This document shows positions 15,278-27,100 of a stretch of DNA of 64,000 bases, piece after piece. The DNA lies in assembly GCF_024868665.1 (NCBI RefSeq), contig NC_079905.1:6612879-6676878 (forward strand), written 5' to 3'. Numbering within the stretch: position 1 is the stretch's first letter; each line of letters starts with the position of its first letter. This stretch comes from Triplophysa rosa (lineage: Eukaryota; Chordata; Actinopteri; Cypriniformes; Nemacheilidae). A program made the translations under genes and the position numbers. The notes beneath the pieces were generated by a model, which was not told where the DNA came from, did not search any database, and saw only the letters and a program-made list of their open reading frames with translations.

Positions 15278-15470
15278 TTTTTAAATATTAACGATTCGTT
15301 AAAGCGTTAAAATTAAGATATTGCTCGCCGAAAATTTCCGCTTCCGATAAACGTTAACTGCAGAAAATGGCTGACTGCTAGAAGCGCGAGGAAATGATGG
15401 GAGGGGACTCAAACAAAGACGTCACTTCCGCCTCAGCGGAAGAAGACAACCCTCAGTTTCCGAAGTGATC
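15278..15470 (-). promoter_or_regulatory. tra2a: tra2a 5' UTR and promoter with ETS/CRE composite
   Basis: Immediately upstream of the start codon, the minus strand carries CGGAAGTGACGTC (about 15418-15430), an ETS site joined to a CRE (TGACGTC). A second GGAA-containing stretch lies nearby. No TATA box is evident. This composite is typical of housekeeping CpG promoters. Binding is inferred from the motif only. Confidence 0.55.
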
Positions 15471-15701
15471 ATCCCTGTGCCGTGTGCCCTACTCCCTTCG
15501 AAGAGTAAAGCTCTTGATGTGTAAACTCTTGAGGGGAAAAACGCAGTTGTTTCTCTTAGTGTGTCCGTACAAATTCACTCGGTAAAAGGAGTAATAAAAA
15601 AGTAATTTTCTCTTTATTTGGAGCGACGTTTCGTGTGGTGTCCCCTTCCCGAAGGCGATATTTCCCATTTGGAACGCACAGAGGAACGAATATTTGGGTT
15701 T

Positions 15702-16116
15702 AAAGGGATAGTTCACACAAAAATGAAAATTCTGTCATTATATACTCACTCTCTTGTTGCAAACCTGTATAAATGTATTTGTTTGGGTGAACAGAGAAAG
15801 ATGTTTCGACGAATTCTTGTAATCAAACAATTCTTGGACCCGCTTTGACTACCATAGTGGGAAACATTTCATTGGTAGTCAAAAGTGCCCCAGATCTGTT
15901 TGTTGTCCTGCATTCTTCAAAATGTCTTCTTTTGCGTTCAATAGAACAAAAAATTAAGTTTTTTTTCCCTAGTATGGTGGTCAATCGGGTCCAATAACTA
16001 TTTGGTTACAGGCATTCTTCCAAATATCTTTCAACTTGTTCATCAGAACAGATACATTTATACAGATTTGGAACTCAAATGGCAATTTTTTTATTTTGTG
16101 TGAACTATCCCTTTAA
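15702..16116. mobile_element. TTAA-flanked miniature inverted-repeat element
   Basis: It begins AAAGGGATAGTTCACAC and ends GTGTGAACTATCCCTTTAA, so the termini are inverted repeats and TTAA is present at both edges. Interior phrases (TTCTGTCATTATATACTCAC, CAGAACAGATACATTTATAC) recur in other copies in this window. Non-coding. It lies between tra2a and ccdc126. TTAA targets suggest piggyBac-like mobilisation, which is an inference. Confidence 0.8.
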
Positions 16117-16161
16117 CCCATAGACCCACACAGACAACAGAAGTTTTAAACTAGTATGTAT

Positions 16162-16167
16162 TTTATT
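16162..16167 (-). terminator. ccdc126: Candidate ccdc126 polyadenylation signal
   Basis: Minus-strand AATAAA (plus-strand TTTATT) about 560 nt past the ccdc126 stop. The stretch 16168-16724 is then its likely 3' UTR; I see no other gene in it. Confidence 0.45.
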
Positions 16168-16724
16168 GTACGCAGTCATTTATGTTTTGTGTGGTACAGA
16201 TAATTCTGGAAAGCTTATTCAGTTTTGCTGGGGTTCATGTCCTGAAAGCACATGAGGTATATCCTCCATCCTTAAATTCACACTCACTCTGTAATAAACA
16301 CATTAATAATCTATTCACTGAGAATATAAATATTCTTTGGATTTGCTTATTTTCTCCACATTTAAATAGCTAAAGCTCAGCAATGTGTGTACTCTAATTT
16401 AAAAATGTCATAAACGTGTAAGCCTCTTCTTTAAAGTCAATCTAAGTGCATCTAACACATTGTTAGCAGTGGAGATCTACTTGTGTAGTGTTTTGCACAT
16501 ATATTATGAAACACTCATCCGTATATAACAAGTCCTCCAGATCTTACGATCCATATTGCACATACGTAATAAAATATTGTGTGATCCACTAATAAAACAC
16601 AAAACAATCAAGCAGAAGCTCAAATGGCTAAAGAAAGTCTAAAAAGCTGCTTTGATCTAAAAAATATATATCTCTGTACATTTCAGTCTTTTCCAGTAAT
16701 GACAGAAGTCCATGGCACAGATTG

Positions 16725-17667
16725 CTATTGTGAAGAGTGCGGCTTATGTGGTCTATCGGGCGACTGTGGCGGAAACTGTAGTGGGTTAGTACGCCGGTCT
16801 CTCCGATGGGTAGGCAAATTTAGCTTGGTAGGCCTGGAAACAGTCATTCCAGCAGCAAGGACAGTGCCGGCACCCCCGGCAGGATGAGAGATGTTGTGCA
16901 CCGATGCGTTTACAGCAACGTCCACTTTCCCCTCCAACTTCACCAAACGGTTTAGAATATCGTCCAACAGCACGGCAATTGTCCTCTTCAGATCAGCTTC
17001 GGCAAAAGAAGATATTGTAAATGTTAGGATGATGTAAACTCTAAACCACATTAGCCACACCCATCCTGACCGCTATCTTATTATAATAGCGCGTACAGGG
17101 AGTAAAAGCAAGCAATTCATGCATGAATGAGTATATTTTAACAGGCATAGATGAAATCCTAAACCCAGGTAACATGACCTGGTGAATGTGACCTGGTTTA
17201 TGTAATACAAAACAACTTTCATTAGGTCACTGGAATAAAGGGATATTCCATTATATCTCATGCATATGTGGTATTAAACAGTTTATAAGTACTCATTTAT
17301 TTACAGGTAAAGCACTTAATGAGGAAAAATAAACAGAGTGCAACTTTCAAAGCGCTCAATTTGACTTAAGCAAATGACCACATCTTACAAGCAAAATTTT
17401 AAAAAATTGTTTAATTTGAATAATGTTCTTACCATATCCTGCCATGGAGGTGCCCTGGGGCCCTGAAGGGTTCTGATTCTCCTGGCTGAGGACTTTGACA
17501 TAGCGATGACTGAGCTCAAGGATCTGCTGGCGAAGCTCAGCGCTGCTCTGGCGACGTGGTTGTGTGACGGTGTAATGAAGCAGCAGCAGACACCACACGA
17601 GACCGAAGAGAACCAGCAATATACTCAGTCTGTGCGACATGCTCCTTCGCAGCAAACAACCCAGCAT
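16725..17667 (-). CDS. ccdc126: Coiled-coil domain-containing protein 126
   Basis: A small secreted or type II membrane-like protein related in part to the N-terminal region of MGAT5-type glycosyltransferases; its function is poorly known. Two coding exons on the minus strand: 17433-17667 and 16725-16996, joined in phase 1 (168 aa). Start [14 protein letters not shown] aligns residue for residue with the human N-terminus (nine residues before MSxKL). A hydrophobic segment, [20 protein letters not shown], spans about residues 14-33 and would act as signal anchor. Then come the helix [24 protein letters not shown] at the splice junction, and the hallmark [25 protein letters not shown]. The C-terminus is longer and more divergent than the 140-residue human protein. 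An upstream in-frame ATG (17698-17700) is possible but not conserved. Confidence 0.9.
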
Positions 17668-17699
17668 TGCAATGCTGCCGAGCTGCCGGCACGGTGGCA

Positions 17700-19440
17700 T
17701 CCGTGTTAAGGGGAAGGGGTGGAGACAGGTTTAGAAGAGGGTGGCAGGTTTAACACTGGGAAAAGTGGAAAAAGTGGAGTGGGAAAAGTGGAGTGGAAAA
17801 TAAAGTTTGGAATGGAGATATGGCATAGAAAATTGATAGTTTGAGCTTATAGCTCACTGGGATTCATACAGGTCTTCTGGTGCAAGGACCTTCTGTAAAA
17901 TACAATAGACAAACAATAGGTAAATGTATGCCAGATTAGTCATAAAACTCACTTGCTATAATTTGAATCACATTACATTACAAAGGCATTTACAATATTA
18001 TACTGTATAAGGCCTCAGATTTAGGATGCATATAACAACATACATTTTAATCGTAAAGTAAATACGGGTCATACACTTTGTAAACCTTCAGCTTTGTGTC
18101 ACTGTCATCACTTTCTTTCACTATGCTCACATTGTTCTCCACCCAATCACAAATCACTCATTCATACTGTGGTTAAGACCAATTAAAAATGCAACAGAGA
18201 GAAATAGGACCACTTCCAAGTCTGACCTAATGCTGAAAACCACTAAAACAGTCATTAGCACACCTAAACGGAAAAAAAACAGTGATGTTTCTGCATTTTG
18301 GTTATATCTCACATCTGCACTGTTGTATATTTCACTGGTTTGCACTCTATCTGCCATTACCTTATCTTATTTTTTGTTAATATCCCTGCTTGTAAAGTTG
18401 AATTTTACATATATATATAATAATCTGTATTTATCTGTATTTTTTTATTCTCTGTTAGTGTTATTTGTATGCACCATGGGTCTGAGTGTAACGCAATTTT
18501 AAATCGTCTATATGTATGTACTGTACAATGGGCAGAATTTACAATAAAGCAGACTTTGACTATATCTATCTATGACTGAGATAAACAGATGAATGTACAG
18601 ACTTTTTACAGTGTGTTATCCACCCTGTCATGCTATTGTCCTCTTCTGTAGAGTTGACACATCGGTGTTACACAATAGCTGCAGTGCAATAAGATCTGCA
18701 GCCAGTTTCAACAATTCTTGTAATTCGTTTATTTCTTTGTGTGGGTATGTAACTTGCAATTAGGAAATATCATCTTCTTTGAATCATTAAAAAAAGAAGC
18801 TATTCAGTGACTAAAAATATATAACTGCTGACGTTACCACAACTTTTTTAATGAAATCATATTTGAGGAAAGAATGCAGGAACGCAAACTAAGGACAATG
18901 TGTTACATATGCTTATATACAAAGTACCCTTGAGCATTTCTAGTGAACTCAAAACATGCATGCTCATGCCTATCTTAGCTTTTTTTCACAGCATTTGGGT
19001 CTAAAGGTCTAAAACGAAACAGAGCATGGTGACCATTTCACACTTGCTGTTATCACCTTAATACAAGGCCGATTGTGAAATCACACAGCTGGCGAAACCT
19101 GCTGATAAAACCGCTAACGGCAATAGCTAATCGCACTTTATCCGTAATAATACAACTGCAAAGAAAATCACAGAAATTACCTTAAAAACTAGGTGTCAGG
19201 CTCGTTGACTCCACACTCTTGACATCTTATCACGTATGCATGGCTGTCCTAGAAAGCTAGCTCCTAAAACAATATTTAAATCATATTTAAACAGATTCAT
19301 AACTGCCAGGTAGGCATCTCTCTATAAAATACATAATGTATGCTTTTACAGGTAAAAGGTCTTAAAATGGTGTAAAACAAATCAAGCGCCTTCTTGTTGC
19401 GACTAAACTAGGAACTAAAAAGGACAAATGTTCAGTAGTT
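17700..19440. other. Upstream of ccdc126: intergenic or 5' intron, repeat-rich
   Basis: No conserved protein was seen. The stretch may hold ccdc126 5' UTR exons, which I could not place. The part around 18230-18560 looks like an interspersed repeat tail (separate entry). Confidence 0.45.
18300..18560 (+). mobile_element. Probable retroelement 3' tail
   Basis: The stretch GGGTCTGAGTGTAACGCAAT ... GGGCAGAATTTACAATAAAGCAGACTTTGACTATATCTATC resembles, from memory, the 3' end of a dispersed fish retroelement that ends in AATAAAGC(A/T)GACTTTGAC repeats. No coding domain was recognised, so the family is not assigned. Confidence 0.4.
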
Positions 19441-19510
19441 CCCTGCGGTGACAACACGAGCTGTTGATGTTGCGTACGACGTTTCGTTACGACCTCACGT
19501 GCTCGCCAAA

Positions 19511-19533
19511 GGGCTGCATGGGAAATGTAGTCC
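19511..19533 (-). promoter_or_regulatory. ZNF143/SBS-like promoter motif
   Basis: On the minus strand the sequence reads GGACTACATTTCCCATGCAG, matching the ACTACAnTTCCCA core of the ZNF143 (Staf) site common in vertebrate housekeeping promoters. It lies about 280 bp upstream of the fam221a start and could serve fam221a, ccdc126 or both in divergent fashion. Motif match only. Confidence 0.6.
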
Positions 19534-19808
19534 ATAAAATGAATAGCTCGAAATTGAAACGCAATACACTAGTAATTTGGATGTATTTGAGAGTCATTCG
19601 TAATTTATTTATTTTATTTTTTGCGTTTTACCAAGTTTTTACAACGGAAGGAAAACTGGTCATTGAAAGGACATGTTTGTGTACACGTTGCCTAGCAACA
19701 CAGACTCTCAATAGTACTTTGTTATAAACAAGATGTGTAGAGGCGAGAGGCTGTAGTTCTTAATGACAGACGAAGGAAATAATAAAATACTAGAAATAAA
19801 ATAGTGGA

Positions 19809-21744
19809 ATGGAAAGGATACGGATTGACAAACAGGCAAGTAATGCAGTGGATGCCTTTCTAGAATACAGAAGGTGGGTTTTTTTAAGTGATATGCTAGT
19901 AGCTTAAACCTTGAGTGTTGTTAAACGTAGTTTTGCAAACAATATTTACTGTTGTGATGCTTTTCTTTCCTGTTTGTTTGATTAATTTTCTTAAGAAAAC
20001 ATCTTTTGTACATCCTTTGGTAGTTCACTTTTCTAGACAGTGCTGTAAAGGTGATTTCATTATCTTTTCTCATTGAAATCAATATTTGAGTGTAGGATTG
20101 TTGGGGAAGATGATGGAGGGCAGCTGTTCTCAGAGGATGAATTCAAGAAATACAAAGAGATAATGTTGCCACGAAGAATGAAGAACCGTCTTTATGTCAG
20201 TTTTGGTGTCCCAGGACAGATAGACTGCAAACTCATTGGTCCAGAGACACCTTGCTTTTGTACACACAGGTGTGCATTACCACCTACACACACATTTGCT
20301 TTTATATTATGGTAGGGACTTTCCAACATATTAAGATTTTAAGTAAGACATTAGTTCCTTTATTATTTCCTTTACAAACCATATTGTCTTGTATCATCGT
20401 GAAGCCACCTGGGCCAAACCAGACCCACACAGAAATGATGTCTGCTATGTTTCATTCTCAGATATAAGCAACACTGCACAGACTTTGAGGAGTTACCAAA
20501 GGAAAGGCCTATTCTTCTGCCTTGTAGGGCCAGAGGTTGTCAGTGCGTGTCCTATCAGTACGCACATATGAACGGATCTAGGCCAGTGCGCTGCCAATGC
20601 AAGCACACAACCACTGAGCACAGCGAGTCTCCAGGCCACCCATGCAAGAAATGTGAGTTTTGGATACAGAATTCATCATGTTGGTGTGCTGGTGTCATGG
20701 GCATTACTTTTTGAGCTGTACTTTCTGGTGGAGTTAGAGCATATCATTTAATAAAGCATAAAATGAAATGAATAAAAGTTACCTGTGTCTACCTGCAGGC
20801 TCTCACTGCAGTGGCTATCGGAGTCCATTCACCTGCGGATGTGGTCAGCCTGGATATGCCCATGTGACGTTGGTTGAAACCAAGGAAGAGCGCATGGCAC
20901 GGGGTCATCCAGTGGGCAGAGATGTTCCCTATGCCGCCATGGGAGGTCTGACTGGGTTCAGCTCACTGGCAGACGGCTACCTGAGACTGGATCCCAGTGG
21001 TATAGGTAATACACATGAGAACAGCAAGCACAATAGACTGCATCACCTATTAAGGAGGCATTATTTAACAATACACCAACAAACAGGATTTTAATATTAG
21101 TATAGTACACACCTCTAGAGTCAACATTACCTTTTAATAATATACATTATGTTAATCTGTTTAGCCTGATATAGATACGTTTGTTTGCTCTTTTGTCATT
21201 TAGGGGCTGATATCTATAATGTAAAAGAAAGTAATCTTTGTCCTTTGGGGAAAGTGTGCTCTTGGCTAACAAATAATTACCTACATACTGGTTGGACAGT
21301 ATTTCAAAGCATATTTTGGATATTTGTTGACACTGTGGCATTCTTCTACATAGGTCCTCTGTCATTTAGTATTCTGAAGTCTGATAGGCTGGAGTCAGAT
21401 CATGTGTTTGAGAGAGCCAATACATCACTCTCTCAGACTGCTGGTAAGGACATCTATTTATATGTGTTATCCTGTTTTTTCTAGCTTTAAGAGTAACAGA
21501 AATCATTCTTAAAGCAAGCCTCAAAAATGTTTTTGTCTCACATACATTATGTACAAAACCAGTGGGTCGTAACCTAATTTAGTGTCAAATATTGTTAAAA
21601 GAAGTATAGGATAGATGACTTTTTTTTCATCTTTGTCAAATATTCAGTCAAATATATATATGTAACCCCACAGCGCATGAAATGGAAAGAAAATGTAAAC
21701 AAAGAGATGGAAGAATCATCCATTTATCAGGCAAGAAAAACTGA
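19809..21744 (+). CDS. fam221a: FAM221A family protein
   Basis: FAM221A is a cysteine-rich protein without established biochemical function. Confident exons: 19809-19873 (MERIRIDKQ...FLEYRR), 20096-20269 (IVGEDDGGQLF ... GPETPCFCTHR), 20462-20652 and 20799-21005. They carry the family's Cys-rich core (CQC, CKKC, CSHC, TCGCGQPGYAH) followed by DVPYAAMGGLTGFSSLADGY and ending SGIG. These match human FAM221A in order, and phases agree. The C-terminal part is less sure. I propose 21354-21443 and 21674-21744 (stop TGA 21742-21744), which keep frame and have AG/GT borders, but they resemble the human C-terminus only weakly. The total would be 265 aa against about 298 in human. Confidence 0.85.
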
Positions 21745-21903
21745 TTCAGATATATAAATCCTATAGAAATGGTTAATTTGTCAATGCTTAAACAAAAGCC
21801 TTTAACAAGCAAACATTGCACTTGAAACAGCTGCTCTACGATCTGTTCACAAAATACTTATTTGTCAAATTATGTTATGTGGATTTATTATTTGATTATG
21901 ATT

Positions 21904-22235
21904 TAAAGGTCCATTGTGTAATTTTTAGGAGGATCTATTGACTGAAATGCAACATACATAACTAGTCTTCAGAGGTATATAAAGACCTGACATAATGAAG
22001 CGTTGTGTTTTTATTACCTAAGAATGAGCTTTTTCTATCTACATGTTGTTTCTACAGTATAGCCTTAAACAGACAAATTTCTCTACAGAGCACGTTTCGT
22101 AAATATGTTATCTCTTTCACTACAGAAGCGAAAAAGTGATGACAAAAGGGAGGGGGTAAGGGGTGGAGTGATCCGTTGATTGCAATTTGCAACCTCACCA
22201 CTAGATGCCGCTAAATTTCATACACTGAACATTTA
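21904..22235. mobile_element. Miniature inverted-repeat element, family B copy 1
   Basis: Left end TTTAAAGGTCCATTGTGTAA and right end CATACACTGAACATTTAA are imperfect inverted repeats with TTAA at both edges. Interior phrases (CTTCAGAGGTATATAAAGACC, CATAATGAAGCG, CCACTAGATGCCGCTAAATT) recur at 41949-42194. Non-coding. Confidence 0.75.
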
Positions 22236-23417
22236 AGATATTCAAGCAAAATGTTATGTTAAAAATGCTAAGACTATATAAGAAAAGAAAAATTCACCTG
22301 GTTTCTTATCTTTTAAGTTTAACATCCAAAATGACATTAGCTTTTTTGTCAAGTACAAATATTTCATCATCTCTCACTTAATAATATGGTCATAAAAACT
22401 ACAGAACATCACAATGCAGTCCCTGCTTTAAATATTTTTTGCTACTTTCCACTTTTAACCAATAGAGGTCAGTAGTGATACATATGCTGTTTCATTCAGA
22501 CTAGAATTAACTGTGTGAGATTATGCATTTCATTCAATTGGCTTTAAATTGCTCTACACTACTTGGTAATGTTCAGAAGTACAATAGCAATTAAACAGCA
22601 TAATTAAAAGAGTCATAGTGCTTTATCTATGAGACACAGAGGGCCGTGTGTTCTGTGAACTCTGCAAGCTCCGTGGCTTGTGTTCAATCATTTTATGTTC
22701 GAGAAGCAGAAAGAAAAAATAAACAATTTCACCCTTAATGATTGGTAGAGTTCCACTAGAATGGTTTGCTGTATTTGCAGGGCATGGCTAGTCCTCTCTT
22801 CCTCCTTGTGTGTGTGTGTGTCTCAGAATATATTTGAATGTGCTGTTCTGTATTTGTGTTTGTAAGCGTTTTATGACTCATCGTAAGCTCTTCAAGATTC
22901 CATTAGATTGGATTGGATACGACTTCCCTTTTAAATGTTTATACCGTGTTCTGATATCCTTCTTAACTCAATTGCTCTCAAGAACATCTGTCTGTCTCAT
23001 GGAATGTGCAAATGTGACCTGTGAGGCTTGTCTTTGGTGACGTAGGCTGTCGAAAAGAGACCAAAAGCAGACTGTTCTCATTACCACACTTATAATAAAA
23101 CTCGTGGCTCATTGGTGGATTTTTCATCTCCACCGACACTCTGAAAATACTTCACTGGTTTATTTAGAAATCTCTTTTGTACGGCTGCCTTTTGCCTGGT
23201 CCTCTTATTTATAGTAAGCCTCATTAAGATCGTATTGTGTTACACACCATGCGCATCTTTTTGCTTCTTCAATGATATCTTTAATTTATTCTCTCTTCTA
23301 CATCTGAAATCCCTCTGCTCCAAATCTTTAGTTACATAGGAGATGCGTTTAAAGACATTGAGATCAGGAGCAAGGAAAACACACCATGAAGTGGGTTTAA
23401 GTTCAGTATTCATTAAG

Positions 23418-23573
23418 CTTCCTTTAGCTTAATGGGGAGAGCATTGGTGCTGACAAGGTTATGGGTTCAATTCTTAGGATAAACTTACTGGTCAAATTTA
23501 CCTTGAATGCACTAATGCACCTGTATTTGCTTTTGATAAAGTGTCTGATAAATGCATAGATGTAAACAGTTTA
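23418..23573 (+). mobile_element. tRNA-derived SINE fragment
   Basis: TTTAGCTTAATGGGGAGAGCATTGGTGCTGACAAGG followed by GGGTTCAATTCTTAGG resembles a tRNA head with an eroded B box. The tail TTTTGATAAAGTGTCTGATAAATGCATAGATGTAAA matches the cyprinid SINE tail (GGATAAAAGCGTCTGCTAAATGCATAAATG) that I remember. Degenerate copy. Confidence 0.6.
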
Positions 23574-23877
23574 TATTTTATTCTTACATGCGTTTTTGTT
23601 TATTAATCTTATCATTTGGATTAAAGGTTCAAATATATCTGTTAACAAGTTGTGCCTTTATAGTAGTTTTTGGGAGAGGAAAGGATTTAAGAGGATTTGA
23701 TGACATTTCTTTCTTCTCTTTGATTAGTTTCACTTTGAGGATTAAATAAAAAAATGTGTACTCTTATTACTCTCAAATGAATAGAAAAGTAAACATTAAT
23801 CATTAATAATCCAGCTTGTAAAAGGGTATTTAATTAAAATAAATTGCATACGAGTAAGGCATTAAGGTTTAGATTGA

Positions 23878-24193
23878 TTTAAAGGGATAGTTCACCCAAA
23901 AATGTAATTTCTGTCATTATTTACGCACCCTCGTGTCATTTCAAAGCACTTTCTTCCGTAGAATACGAAAGAAGATATTTTGAAGAATGTTGATAACTGA
24001 ACAATGGTGGTACCCATGCACTTGCATTGGTTTTGTGACCATACAATAAAGTGAATAGTTACCGCTGTTGATCGGTTACCAATATTCTTCAAAATATCTT
24101 CTTTAGTGTTCTGCGTAAGAAAGAAAGTCATACAGAAATGCATATGAGTAAATGATGACAGAATTTTCATTTATAGGTGAACTTTCCCTTTAA
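23878..24193. mobile_element. TTAA-flanked miniature element, second copy
   Basis: TTTAAAGGGATAGTTCACCC at the left and GTGAACTTTCCCTTTAAAA at the right form inverted ends. The interior contains TTCTGTCATTATTTACGCACC and AATATCTTCTTTAGTGTTC, shared with other copies. Non-coding; between fam221a and npy. Confidence 0.85.
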
Positions 24194-27100
24194 AACAACA
24201 GTTTTCATTATGACAGAGCACTAACATTCTTATATAACAAATGTGCTTAAATAATTTTTTACGAAAACACACATACAAAATAATCAAAATTTCACTTTGT
24301 CCATGTCTCTCCATATACAACATAATTTGTAAAAAAAGGTATAACAGCAGCGATGAGAATGAATATGAACTTGTTAAAAATGCATCACAAGAAAAATGAG
24401 AACTAGCAGTTTATTAACATAATATAAAATTACCATCCAGGAGAGGTTTTGAATGACGACGTAGAGAGAAATCAGGACAACATTTCAAATAAAAGAGATA
24501 GAATACATGTTTAATTAATCTGATTAAATTCAGCAGGTCTGTGCCAATAAAGCGATTCACATTGAAATCAGATTAATTTCCTTCCTTCCTCTAGTACAGC
24601 ACATGAATTTTAATTTTGAGCTGAAATGAGCAAGTAATCGCAGAAGTGATTAAGGCAGCCATCAAGGTGCCACAGGGGAGCAAAGATCACAAACTGCAGT
24701 GATTTAAATTGTTCAGGTGGCTTCATTTGTCTATGAAACACATTTAGTCTCTTTTTGACCCGAGCAGGTGTCCAAGGGAAGCTTTCAGTGTATCTTAAAC
24801 GCAAACAATCTACAAACGCACACCTGTGTCCGAAGAGACTGAACACGGTAAATGTAAGCTAGCGGAAGTGATGATGTCTGATCTGAAAGGTGACAGATCG
24901 ATTTACTGTGAGCGTTTGATGACGGTGTGTGTGTGTGTGTTGATATATCAACCCCGGTTTCACAAATCCTTTGGTGTAGCATTCTGACTTTAAGCTTCTT
25001 TTCGTCAACACTGTACAAAATATACTGTGGTCTTGTGAACATATATAAAAAACAATATAAAAAAACAATTTTTCTGTTAACAGTGTATCACATTTTTGTC
25101 ATTTCCACCATTTCCATCCTTGATCATGTATTGTTTTAGCTTTCTGTGGTTGAAATGACATCTTAAGGGTTTTTGAAACACACTGAGAATCATTTATCTT
25201 GCTATGGTTATTTTCATAACTAGCCACAACTATAGAATAATTGTAATATTTGGAAAAGTAGTTTTTGAAAATTGGTTTGTGTTTTTTAACTCTTTATTTG
25301 GATTATCGTTGTATTAAACATAATAATTCATATCACCGATTTTTAAAGTTTAAGATTAAAGGGTGGGTCTGGATAATGATATAGCAAAACAAAATCTACA
25401 CATAGAGGCATCTGAAAATAAGCTAAAATAAATGATGAAGATTTCACAAGACATTTAAGAAATGAATGATATAGTGAAGAGGCAATGAAATTCCCCATCA
25501 TATAAACTCATTTTTAAACACAATGAACAAGAAAAAACTCAAAATTTCAAACTTCAAAAAAGAACTTTATGGCTTCCACTTGGGAGTCTAATCTCCTTGC
25601 CATGGAAACCTTTCTGAGGTCTTCAGAGCAACTGATGTGCTGTGCTCCTGAAGTCGCCATGGTGCTGTGATTGACAGGTGTTTAAGGAGGAACAGTTAAG
25701 AGTAGAAAATAGACCAGAAAAAATATTCATCGCTAGTTTATTTTCATAAACGCTTATAACTCGTCATTCCACAGTGGAGCTGTCAGTCAATCATATATTT
25801 CAAGATGTGGATTCGAACCTGCTTCATTCCAAGTCGTGACCAGACCGCTTGCTACAATAAGTCAAGAACCGCATATGTCCAACAAACTAATCACAAACCT
25901 CTTCTGTTCTGACTTCATTAATAGTCTATTTATATTACATTGAATTGCGTTGAAGCCTCGTAAAGTGTCGCCTTAAGAGTGTCTCCCATAGGACTGACAG
26001 ATTGCTTCACAATTGTCATATAGACTTTTCGTGTGATGTCGAAAAGAACAACATCAATTACCACGAATCAAAGCGGTGAGACCTAAAAGTGCATCAAGAC
26101 AATTGCTTTTTCAATTTCTTTGTTAAAAAGCTAGAAAATCGGATCGAAGCTGGAACTGTGCCATGCTCCTGCTCCTCTTCAATTCTTTCTTCTGCTCAAT
26201 GGTGCTTTGAAGGATGGGGGAGGAGGAGGAATAGGGGGTGAAACAGAGATGACGACTGGTGTTGCTATTTATTCAAACAGAGTCCGTGAATGTGAGCGGG
26301 GACACCAATGCAAGCGTGAAATCAACGTGGCTGTGGAAAATCAATAAAGGTTCACTGTAATAAAAGACGTTTTCTGTTGTTTGTGCATCAAAACATATAG
26401 ATTCTCCTTCTTATTGCATTTACAATCTCTTAAATACCCTCAGACGCACAATGATGCGGTAACAAAGTAATCTTGTGTGAAATCTGCAATTTTGTGTGTC
26501 CTGAAATTGTCCGCTTTCCGAATTTCCATACTGCCCCTCAGGTCAAAGATCCAGTTTAGTCCACCCGTGTGCAGTTACAAAACTTAGAAAGCAGAAACGG
26601 ATCGGACTGATGCCTATTTATCAAGAGATCATTTGACTTAGACAATTAATGCCAGGGGTTGGGTGCAATATTGTATAGAGAATACATAAATAAATGCTGA
26701 ATGAATAAATGTATATGTATGAAGAGGAGGAAACAGACTGCTTAATAGTCAAGTTTTCTGTTTTATGGATTAATGAGACATTGTAAAACCTCACAGAGAG
26801 AAAGAGAGAGATAAGAGACAGAGGTGGAAAAAGAGAGAAAGGGACAATTGGTGTATGAGTGGAGGGAAATTAGTTTGACGTTCTTATCTTGGACCACTCA
26901 CTTAGCTTTTCTTAAGTCTTTTCTGTAACATAAATGCTTTCATGTAATATGTTTATGTAGATATGGACTGCAGGGACAGAAACAAGAACAGTAATTGTGC
27001 ATAGTGAGTCAGACAATTGTGTGCGTAAGTGAATGGGTGCGTAACTGCTTTCTCAGACAACTAACCTCTAGGTAGTCTATTAAAAAGACTTAATATTGTA

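Noticed and set aside
21206..21340. Alternative fam221a exon starting GGGCTGATATC
   Set aside because: It has an acceptor but no suitable donor in frame, and no similarity to the family.
25795..25870. tRNA-like sequence on the minus strand with a perfect B box (GGTTCGAATCC)
   Set aside because: No cloverleaf with paired acceptor stem could be drawn; likely a SINE remnant or chance.
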